Shown here piece by piece: positions 1 to 6,072 of a stretch of DNA of 6,693 nucleotides. The DNA comes from Patescibacteria group bacterium. Lineage in GTDB: Bacteria; Patescibacteriota; Minisyncoccia; UBA6257; HR35. A program made the position numbers and the translations under genes. The notes under the pieces are model-generated. The model saw only the letters and a program-made list of their open reading frames with translations, searched no databases and was not told the origin of the DNA. The stretch spans positions 1-6,693 of the forward strand of contig JAUQOT010000006.1 of assembly GCA_030550735.1 (NCBI GenBank), read 5' to 3'. Each line of letters opens with the position of its first letter. Position 1 is the stretch's first letter.

Positions 1-854
1 AAAAAGATGTTTTGCCACAAAGGATTATTTAAATCAGTCATATCATAACCAGCTTCCATTAGAGCTCTTACTTTATTTTCTTCTTCAGCTTTTACTCTTA
101 TAAAATCCATAATCTCTGGATGGTCAACATTTAAAATTACCATTTTAGCTGCTCGACGAGTAGCACCGCCAGATTTTATACTTCCAGCAACTGCATCAGC
201 TGCCTTCATAAAAGAAATAACTCCTGAGGAAGCTCCACCAGTTGAAAGTGCTTCTCCTTTTGCTCTTAATTTAGATAAATTAACTCCTGAACCAGATCCT
301 CCTTTAAAAATCATTCCTTCAGTTTTTATCCAATCAAGAATTGATTCCATATCGTCTTCAACATCTAAAATAAAGCAAGCTGAACATTGCTGTTTCCTTC
401 CCTCAACTCCAACATTAAACCAAACAGGAGAATTAAAAGCAGCGTATTGATGAAGCAAAATATAAGTTAATTCATCTTCATAGATTTTTGCATTTTCTTC
501 GTCAAAATAACCTTGTTCTAAACCCCATTTTTTAAATGTTTTTACAACTCGATCAATTAACTCTTTTAAAGAAGTCTCTTGTCTGCCTTTATTTACTTTG
601 AAATATTTCGAAGCAATAATATTAACAGCGTTTTGGCTATAAAAATCGGGAAATTCAACATTTTCCATTTTAAATCCTGATCCAGGAATCTCGGCAGTTC
701 TTTTAACCCATTTTACAGTTTGCATAGGTGGAACATTTTCTCTTGTAAAAAATCTTTTGAGGGCAAGTGTTTTTCTTTTAAGTTTTATTTCTTGATTATT
801 TTTGATTTTTTTAACCATCGCAATTTTATTATCTTTAATCTTCTGTGCTTTCAT
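1..854 (-). CDS. nrdJ: Class II (adenosylcobalamin-dependent) ribonucleotide reductase, N-terminal part, truncated by window edge
   Basis: This enzyme reduces ribonucleotides to deoxyribonucleotides in the cytoplasm, using a radical generated from coenzyme B12, so it works without oxygen. The 284 visible codons run in one open frame to the left edge with no stop. The N-terminal part has QTVKWVKRTAEI at residues 45-56 and SQNAVNIIASKYF at 73-85, both typical of NrdJ. NSPVWFNVG follows at 141-149. QCSACF at 156-161 contains Cys160, which aligns with the first redox-active cysteine of the reductase family. GGSGSGVNLSKLR at 185-197 and SGGATRRAAKMV at 228-239 are the substrate-site loops. The catalytic radical cysteine and the C-terminal redox pair lie outside the window. 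I placed the start at the first ATG of the frame. Met13 (position 818) is a real alternative, because a promoter-like -10 box overlaps the first ATG. There is no Shine-Dalgarno sequence. Identification is firm; completeness is unknown. Confidence 0.93.
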   Translation of the reverse strand, partial: MKAQKIKDNKIAMVKKIKNNQEIKLKRKTLALKRFFTRENVPPMQTVKWVKRTAEIPGSGFKMENVEFPDFYSQNAVNIIASKYFKVNKGRQETSLKELIDRVVKTFKKWGLEQGYFDEENAKIYEDELTYILLHQYAAFNSPVWFNVGVEGRKQQCSACFILDVEDDMESILDWIKTEGMIFKGGSGSGVNLSKLRAKGEALSTGGASSGVISFMKAADAVAGSIKSGGATRRAAKMVILNVDHPEIMDFIRVKAEEENKVRALMEAGYDMTDLNNPLWQNIF

Positions 855-881
855 TATTTAAAATAAAATTTTCTTTGTCAA
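853..881 (-). promoter_or_regulatory. Candidate sigma-70-type promoter for nrdJ
   Basis: In the 38-base gap before nrdJ, the minus strand has a perfect TTGACA (881-876). A 17-base spacer follows, then AATAAT (858-853), a five-of-six match to the -10 consensus. The -10 box overlaps the first ATG of nrdJ. Transcription would therefore begin near 846 and favour the ATG at 818 (Met13) as the true start. In DNA this AT-rich a -10 match is weak evidence, but the exact -35 at ideal spacing is less likely by chance. Confidence 0.4.
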
Positions 882-892
882 GTTTTTAAATC

Positions 893-3016
893 TCAATAAG
901 AAGTTGAAGTGTTTTTGAGAAGCTCTTCAAAATATATTATTTTTTCTTTTGTTTCTTTATCAAAAGAATAATTTTTTGAAATTTCAATCAACTTTTTTAA
1001 GTTTTCCACATCCTTATTTGCGTAAAAAATTTTTAAAGCAAAAACAAGAATGTCGTTATTTTTAAAAATCTCTGGTTTTTTTAACATTTCTTTAGTTTTC
1101 TGATAAGCAATTTTCTCATTAAGAACATTCAAAAGGTTTAAATAATTAACATAAAATCTTGGAGAATTGCTAGCATACCTTTCTCCTTCCTCGGCAATTT
1201 TTATTAATTTATTTCTATCAACTTCTTTAAGGGGTGGAACGACTAAAATTTCTTCACTTCCCTCCTTATGTTTTATCCCTTGAGAAAGATTATGAAAAAT
1301 GCTTAAAAACATAAACCTTAGTTCGTAATTCTTGGGATATGTATTAAGTGAAAAATCCATTAATTTTTCTAGTTTTTTTAAATATTCTTGATATTTTCCG
1401 TTTTGAGAACTTAAATTTATCATTATTTTTAAAATCTCAGCATAACGATTTATTAATCTAACATCATATTTATCATTTAAGTAAGCTTTTTCAATAACAT
1501 TATAAATATTATCAATCACTTCTATTTTATTAATTTTATCTATTGCACTTAGAAGATAATTAGACGCCATAATTGCTTCTTCAGTTAAAAATGGTCCAGC
1601 AATCTGAGATAGTCTAAGAAATTCTTTTGAAGCTAAAAGAGGGTCTTGAATTTTAAGAGTAGTGATTATAGTTTTAACAATATAATAGTGCTGAGCATGA
1701 ATAATGAAAAAAATAAGAGAAATTCCAACAGAAAGAATGATAAGGGGTCTAATAAATTTTTCTTCGTTAAATTTAATTTCTAATTTTTCGGCAATAAGAC
1801 TCAAACCAAAAAAGAATAAAAGATAACTAGCTTGCATATCGAAAAGGGAAAAATTTTGTCCTAAATAAGCAAAAATAAACCCTGTGAACGTACATTTTTG
1901 AAAATCACTAATATCTTTTCTTTTAAAAATTAAATATAAAGCAGAAACAAAAATACTTATCCAACTTAGAAACCCCAATAATCCTGAATTAACTAAAACT
2001 TGAACAAATTTATTATGAGGTCTATCAAAAATAGCTGCTTCAAACTCATAAATTTTGGGATCAAAAAATTTAAAAAACACAATTGGTTCGGTTTCTGGTC
2101 CATAACCTATAATTGGACTAGATTTAAAACCATCTAAAAATATTTTCCAAGCAAAAATCCGAGGAAAAACCGAAATAGGATTAGATAAGGTTTCTTGTAA
2201 ACGATTAAAACCTGGAATGGAACTTGAAAAAGGAGAAAGAAGAAAGATAAAAAAAACTAAAATAATAGAAATAAATAAACCTAAAATTATTAACTTTTTC
2301 TTAAATTCTGATTTACTAACTATAAGATAGCTTAATAAAACTCCTATTAAACCAACAAAAAGACCTAAAATACTTCCCCTTGTTTCTGAAGTAAGAAGAG
2401 AAATAAAATTTAAAAGAACTAATGAACCCAATAAGAACTTAATTTCACTCCTTTTGGTTTCAAAAATAAAATAAGCAATTAAAAATATATTTAATAAATT
2501 AAAAAAACCAATATATGTTGGATTGCCTAAGGTAGCTGAAGGTCTTTGTGATTTTAAAAGAATATATTGTTGAATTTCTATCCAGCTTATCAAAACAGAC
2601 ACAAAAAGAAAACTTATAAAAATTGTTTTTTTAGCTTCCGGCTTAAGAGAAAAAAGAAGAAACAAAATTAAAAAATATAAAATATAGAAAAAAAGCGACC
2701 ATAACCCCTCCATTCTTTCAGCGTTTCCCCAAAAAGAACGATAAGGATTCAAAGAAAAAATTGTTGCTAAAATTTGGCTTATGAAAAACAAAAAAATAGA
2801 AATTATTAAAAAATTTGTTTTAAAAAATTTAAAAATTTTTTTTGGTTCAAAAAAAATCGGAATTAAGGCTAAAGGAAGAGCTAAAGTAACCAATGCTCTA
2901 AAAACTAAGGCTTTGGTTGTAATATAAGGAAAGAGAACCGAACTATCAAAAATTAAGAGAGTAAAAGGAATTAAAAAAAGAATAAAAGTTAAATAACGTA
3001 AGCTTGTTTCAATCAT
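893..3016 (-). CDS. Wzy/O-antigen-ligase-like polytopic membrane protein with C-terminal helical (TPR-like) tail
   Basis: A 707-residue integral membrane protein of the O-antigen ligase/polymerase superfamily (Wzy_C type). Members transfer or polymerise lipid-linked glycans on the outer face of the cytoplasmic membrane. About 12 hydrophobic segments fall between residues 7 and 441. Between them are the family's usual landmarks: an arginine just before a membrane segment (SETRGSILG, 210-218), a large outside loop at about 262-338 with GYGPE (304-308), and the RPHN motif (332-335) followed by VNSGLLGFL. NPYRSFWGNAERMEGL at 90-105 is common in related proteins of uncultured bacteria. Residues about 445-707 are hydrophilic and almost all helical, resembling a TPR-like solenoid. 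The acceptor (pilin, S-layer protein or polysaccharide) cannot be told from sequence. The start is 12 bases downstream of the tRNA-Gly 3' end with no Shine-Dalgarno sequence, and the stop is TGA. Family is confident; substrate is unknown. Confidence 0.85.
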   Translation of the reverse strand: MIETSLRYLTFILFLIPFTLLIFDSSVLFPYITTKALVFRALVTLALPLALIPIFFEPKKIFKFFKTNFLIISIFLFFISQILATIFSLNPYRSFWGNAERMEGLWSLFFYILYFLILFLLFSLKPEAKKTIFISFLFVSVLISWIEIQQYILLKSQRPSATLGNPTYIGFFNLLNIFLIAYFIFETKRSEIKFLLGSLVLLNFISLLTSETRGSILGLFVGLIGVLLSYLIVSKSEFKKKLIILGLFISIILVFFIFLLSPFSSSIPGFNRLQETLSNPISVFPRIFAWKIFLDGFKSSPIIGYGPETEPIVFFKFFDPKIYEFEAAIFDRPHNKFVQVLVNSGLLGFLSWISIFVSALYLIFKRKDISDFQKCTFTGFIFAYLGQNFSLFDMQASYLLFFFGLSLIAEKLEIKFNEEKFIRPLIILSVGISLIFFIIHAQHYYIVKTIITTLKIQDPLLASKEFLRLSQIAGPFLTEEAIMASNYLLSAIDKINKIEVIDNIYNVIEKAYLNDKYDVRLINRYAEILKIMINLSSQNGKYQEYLKKLEKLMDFSLNTYPKNYELRFMFLSIFHNLSQGIKHKEGSEEILVVPPLKEVDRNKLIKIAEEGERYASNSPRFYVNYLNLLNVLNEKIAYQKTKEMLKKPEIFKNNDILVFALKIFYANKDVENLKKLIEISKNYSFDKETKEKIIYFEELLKNTSTSY

Positions 3017-3028
3017 TATTAATGAATG

Positions 3029-3100
3029 AGCGGCGGACGGGATTTGAACCCGCGACCTTCTCCTTGGAAGGGAGACGTTCTACCACTGAACTACCGCCGC
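3029..3100 (-). tRNA. tRNA-Gly (anticodon UCC)
   Basis: The minus strand folds as a complete cloverleaf. The acceptor stem is a perfect 7-bp pairing, GCGGCGG with CCGCCGC. The D arm is GTTC-AGTGGTA-GAAC. The anticodon stem TCTCC/GGAGA encloses the loop CTTCCAA, giving anticodon TCC, which reads GGA (and by wobble GGG) glycine codons. The variable loop is five bases. The T arm is GCGGG-TTCAAAT-CCCGT with one G-U pair. The discriminator base (3029) is U, as usual for bacterial tRNA-Gly. CCA is not encoded and must be added by a nucleotidyltransferase. GGA is a frequent glycine codon in the surrounding genes, so this is probably a major tRNA for the cell. Confidence 0.97.
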
Positions 3101-3111
3101 TTATATATTAA

Positions 3112-3140
3112 ATTTTATATTAAAAAATTCTTGCTGTAAA
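3112..3140 (-). promoter_or_regulatory. Probable promoter of tRNA-Gly (and perhaps the Wzy-like gene)
   Basis: The minus strand reads TTTACA (3140-3135), a 17-base spacer, then TAAAAT (3117-3112). Each box matches the sigma-70 consensus at five of six positions. A start about seven bases downstream of the -10 would lie four or five bases before the tRNA 5' end, a normal short tRNA leader. No terminator is visible between the tRNA and the next gene, so the same transcript may continue into the Wzy-like gene. The AT-rich background weakens the -10 match, but box quality, spacing and position agree. Confidence 0.55.
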
Positions 3141-3147
3141 TTTAAAT

Positions 3148-3933
3148 CTACAAATAACCTAATTCTTTTAGGTAATCTCTGTATTCCCATTCCCACAAAG
3201 CTTTACATCCAAGAAATCCTTTAAAATCTTCATCTAAATTATCGAATTCTTTTAATTCCCATTCTCCTATTAACTCACCGAATCTATGTTCGCAAAAAGC
3301 TTCTCCGCCTTTTATGATCGAACCCATCTTTCTCAAACTTAAAACAGCTCCACATTTTTCACAAATTCTTTTTTGACTTATTCTTAAAATAAATCTTTTC
3401 TCAATTGGTCTTAAAAGTGGCAATTTTCTTCCTTTTTCATCCCTTATAAAACCTTCTTCGTTCAAAGCATGAACATAGGCTGAAGTTTGGAGCCTATAAT
3501 CTTCGTAAATTGTTTTAGAAGTTTTAATATCAATTAAGGAAAAATAACCGTTGAGTTCTCCTAAAATATCAAAAGTCCCAGCATATCGATGAACAGGATG
3601 AATAGTTTTCTTTTCTAACCATTCTTCTCTTGAGTAAAAAGAATTTTGTTTTAAAAAGCTTTCAAAAGCTTGTTGAATGCCTTGATATTCTGGAGGAACA
3701 ATGATTTGTCTTCTTTTTATAAAACTTTCAATAATTTCATGAATTATTTTGCCTTCATCAGCTGCTCTAATTTTTTTAATATTTGCTTCTTGATAACTTG
3801 GAGATTCAGCATAAAATTTATATAATCCCGGTTTACTTTTTACTTCGCAAATTTTAGTCACTCTTGGATACCAGGTATTTTCAATTATATAACCAAATTC
3901 TTTTTTAAATTCTTCTAAATTTTTTTCAACCAT
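3148..3933 (-). CDS. PD-(D/E)XK nuclease of the RecB/Cas4-like group with a Cys/His metal-binding insert
   Basis: A 261-residue predicted DNA nuclease. The core motifs appear in order: EGKIIHE (60-66, His65), the acidic residue of YAGTFD (117-122, Asp122), IDIKTSK (134-140, Asp135 and Lys137), and QTSAY (149-153, Gln149 and Tyr153). This is the RecB/AddB/Cas4 arrangement, which uses divalent metal to cut DNA. After the core, CEKC (191-194), Cys214 and His216 form a C-x2-C-x19-C-x-H pattern that probably binds zinc. Cys29 near the N terminus leaves an iron-sulfur cluster possible, as in AddB and Cas4. The N terminus has YPRVTKI (22-28), a motif seen in small phage-type nucleases. The start ATG lies two bases after the upstream exonuclease stop, implying translational coupling. 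No cas genes are near, so it should not be called Cas4. The fold is confident; polarity and role are unknown. Confidence 0.8.
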   Translation of the reverse strand: MVEKNLEEFKKEFGYIIENTWYPRVTKICEVKSKPGLYKFYAESPSYQEANIKKIRAADEGKIIHEIIESFIKRRQIIVPPEYQGIQQAFESFLKQNSFYSREEWLEKKTIHPVHRYAGTFDILGELNGYFSLIDIKTSKTIYEDYRLQTSAYVHALNEEGFIRDEKGRKLPLLRPIEKRFILRISQKRICEKCGAVLSLRKMGSIIKGGEAFCEHRFGELIGEWELKEFDNLDEDFKGFLGCKALWEWEYRDYLKELGYL

Positions 3934-3935
3934 CT

Positions 3936-4613
3936 TTAATGAAAACGAAGATAATTATTCCATAAATCATAAATTTCGGCCGTAACTAAAACATCTCCTA
4001 TAGCATACTTAGCAATGCTTTTATAATCTCCAATTTTAACAAGATCTTTTATTTTTCGACCATCAAAATTTTGTTTGGGATCGTTAAAATTCAAACTTAA
4101 AGAAACAAATTTTAAACTCATTCTTGAAATTCTTCTGTTAAAACTTAATTTTTCATAAAGATCAATATGATAATCTTTGTCTAATAAACTAATTGTTGGT
4201 CTAATTCGATAAACTAAAGAACGAAAAAGAATAAAAGGGATATCAAAATTATTTCCATTAAAGGTAATTATTTCTTGATAATTAGGAACAATCTCCCAAA
4301 ATTTTTCAATAATTTTTTTTTCTTCTTCAAATCTTTTAAATTCAATCATTTCTTCAGTCCAGTCTTCTATATTTTCTTTACTCCAGAAATAAACTGCTCC
4401 TCTTTTTGTGTCTGGGTTATAAAAACTAATAGCTAAAACTTGGCTAAATTGCGGTAAAAGAGGAAGTTTTTCTTCAATGATTTGAATGATTTCTTCCCTT
4501 GATTTTCCTTGATATTCTTGAGAAAATTTTTCTAGAAGATCATTCTTTACACTTTCCGAAAGAGATTCAAAATCAGGCCCGATTGTCTCAATATCAAAAA
4601 TTAACCTCTGCAT
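3936..4613 (-). CDS. DEDDy-type 3'-5' exonuclease (PolB-exonuclease-like, RNase H fold)
   Basis: A 225-residue predicted nuclease that would remove nucleotides from DNA or RNA 3' ends using two metal ions. The three Exo motifs are intact. Motif I is FDIET (6-10, Asp7 and Glu9). Motif II is ITFNGNNFDIPFI (116-128, Asp124). Motif III is YAIGD (203-207, Tyr203 and Asp207), giving the DEDDy pattern. The length fits a stand-alone exonuclease related to the proofreading domain of family B polymerases; no polymerase domain is present. I start it at the ATG at 4613, which puts motif I at the very N terminus as in relatives. An upstream in-frame ATG at 4676 adds 21 residues that are antisense to deformylase and look unconserved. 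It is first in a two-gene unit with the PD-(D/E)XK nuclease. The divergent def start is eight bases away. Whether its substrate is DNA or RNA cannot be told. Confidence 0.85.
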   Translation of the reverse strand: MQRLIFDIETIGPDFESLSESVKNDLLEKFSQEYQGKSREEIIQIIEEKLPLLPQFSQVLAISFYNPDTKRGAVYFWSKENIEDWTEEMIEFKRFEEEKKIIEKFWEIVPNYQEIITFNGNNFDIPFILFRSLVYRIRPTISLLDKDYHIDLYEKLSFNRRISRMSLKFVSLSLNFNDPKQNFDGRKIKDLVKIGDYKSIAKYAIGDVLVTAEIYDLWNNYLRFH

Positions 4614-4621
4614 TTTTAAAA

Positions 4622-5113
4622 ATGGAAAAATTAAAACTTCGTTTTTATCCTGATAATATTTTAAAACAAAAAACAAAACCGGTCAAAGAAATAGATCAAG
4701 AAATAAGAAAATTAATTGAGGGAATGAAAAAAATAATGAAGGAAAATAATGGTGTAGGTTTAGCTGCTAATCAAGTTGGAGTTGATCTTTCATTGTTCAT
4801 TGCTGAAGATAAAAATAAGATTTTAACTTTTATTAATCCCAAAATTATTAAATTAGAGGGAGAAAAAATAACTTTAGACGAAGGGTGTCTTTCTCTTCCT
4901 AAAATTTTTGGTTATATCAAAAGATATCCTTTAGTGGTTATAGAATATTTAGATATATGGGGTAAAAAGAGAAAACTTAAAGCAAAAGGTCTTCTTGCTC
5001 AAATAATTCAGCATGAAATCGATCATCTTGAAGGAAAACTTTTTATCGAAAAAGCCGACAAAATTTTTAAAATAGAGGAAATAGATAAAGAAAGTTTAGA
5101 AAAACAACAATGA
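4622..5113 (+). CDS. def: Peptide deformylase
   Basis: This metalloenzyme removes the formyl group from the N-terminal methionine of new proteins as they leave the ribosome. All three family motifs are intact in the 163 residues: GVGLAANQ (44-51), EGCLS (87-91) with metal ligand Cys89, and QHEIDHLEG (130-138) with His131, Glu132 and His135. Length is normal for the family. The start at 4622 gives MEKLKLRFYPD, the usual type of N terminus. The frame stays open back to an ATG at 4499, but those 41 extra residues are antisense to the exonuclease and look spurious. No Shine-Dalgarno sequence precedes either start. The stop overlaps the fmt start as ATGA, so the two genes are translationally coupled. 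Identification is firm. Confidence 0.96.
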   Translation: MEKLKLRFYPDNILKQKTKPVKEIDQEIRKLIEGMKKIMKENNGVGLAANQVGVDLSLFIAEDKNKILTFINPKIIKLEGEKITLDEGCLSLPKIFGYIKRYPLVVIEYLDIWGKKRKLKAKGLLAQIIQHEIDHLEGKLFIEKADKIFKIEEIDKESLEKQQ

Positions 5114-6072
5114 AAAAAATACTGCCAGTTATTTTTTTTACTTCAACAAAATTCGGGATTTATGTCTTAAAGGAATTTTTAAAAAAATATAAGCCATTTT
5201 TTGTCATAACTTTACCACCAAAAAAGAAAGGAAGAGGATTAAAAATTTTACCTAATGAGGTTTATCTTTTTTGCTTAAAAGAGAAAATACCTGTTTTAGA
5301 ATTAAAAAGTTTTGATGAATTTAAAAAAGAAATTGAACTTATTAAACCTCTTTGTGGAATAATAGCCGGCTTTGGAAAAATCATTCCTAAGGAAATAATT
5401 GAAATTTTTCCTCGAGGAATTTTAAATGTTCATCCTTCGCTTTTACCTAAATATCGAGGCCCAAATCCTATAAGAGAAACTATTCTTAATGGAGATAAGG
5501 AGACAGGGGTAACAATTTTTATTATTGATGAATTAATTGATCATGGACCTATTATTTCCCAAGAGGCTGTTTTTTTAAGAGGGAACGAAACATATTTAGA
5601 ATTAGAAGAAATCTTAGGAAAATTAGGGGGTTACAAATTAAATGAAATAATTGAAGATTACCTTAGTGGTAAATTAGAAGCAAAAAAACAAGATGAAACA
5701 AAGGCAACTTATACAAGGAAAATATCATTTGAAGATGGACATCTAAAAATAAATGAACCATACGAAATTTGGGATAGAAAAATTAGAGCCTTAAATCCTG
5801 AACCTGGCACCTATATTTTTATTAATCTTCGTGGAGAAAAGAAAATATTAAAAATTTTTTCGATTGAAAAAATTAATGAAAAAATTCTCGAAGATAAAAT
5901 CAAAAATTTCCCTCTTGGAACTTTTTTTAATTTTAAAAATAGTTTAGCTATAAAAATAAAAGATGCTTTTATTTTAATTAAAGAACTTCAGCTTCAAGAT
6001 AGGAAAAGAATGAATTCAAAAGAATTTTTAAATGGTTATCCTCTTGGAAGTTTTTCTCTTATAAAAGATTAA
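5110..6072 (+). CDS. fmt: Methionyl-tRNA formyltransferase
   Basis: This enzyme transfers a formyl group from 10-formyltetrahydrofolate to methionyl-tRNA(fMet), making the bacterial initiator tRNA. It is 320 residues, a full-length form. The catalytic triad is present as Asn106 and His108 in NVHPSLLPKYRG (106-117) and Asp144 in DELIDHGPI (140-148), with the same numbering as the E. coli enzyme. The C-terminal tRNA-binding domain starts near residue 203 (RKISFEDG), continues through WDRKIRALNPEPGTY, and ends with the family's typical KEFLNGYPLG. The N terminus is slightly divergent: FFTSTKFG replaces the usual MGTPEFA-type loop. It overlaps def by four bases (ATGA). Its TAA stop sits in a TTAA shared with the convergent pilin gene. 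Identification is firm. Confidence 0.95.
   Translation: MKKILPVIFFTSTKFGIYVLKEFLKKYKPFFVITLPPKKKGRGLKILPNEVYLFCLKEKIPVLELKSFDEFKKEIELIKPLCGIIAGFGKIIPKEIIEIFPRGILNVHPSLLPKYRGPNPIRETILNGDKETGVTIFIIDELIDHGPIISQEAVFLRGNETYLELEEILGKLGGYKLNEIIEDYLSGKLEAKKQDETKATYTRKISFEDGHLKINEPYEIWDRKIRALNPEPGTYIFINLRGEKKILKIFSIEKINEKILEDKIKNFPLGTFFNFKNSLAIKIKDAFILIKELQLQDRKRMNSKEFLNGYPLGSFSLIKD

Noticed and set aside
855..892. Terminator for the Wzy-like gene in the gap before nrdJ.
   Set aside because: Only weak A/T self-complementarity is present, with no stable stem; the promoter-like boxes explain the gap better.
893..3016. Alternative genetic code with UGA read as glycine (Gracilibacteria/SR1).
   Set aside because: This gene and def both end at UGA in the expected place, and no gene in the window needs UGA read as an amino acid.
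3148..3933. Cas4, and hence a CRISPR-Cas locus.
   Set aside because: The protein has the shared nuclease core, but there is no repeat array or other cas gene, and its cysteine spacing differs from the usual Cas4 pattern.
4499..4621. Upstream extension of deformylase (41 more residues from the ATG at 4499).
   Set aside because: It is antisense to the conserved N-terminal part of the exonuclease, and deformylases normally begin at the position of the ATG at 4622.
4614..4676. Upstream extension of the exonuclease (21 more residues from the ATG at 4676).
   Set aside because: It is antisense to the start of deformylase, and homology places the FDIET motif at the very N terminus, so the ATG at 4613 fits better.
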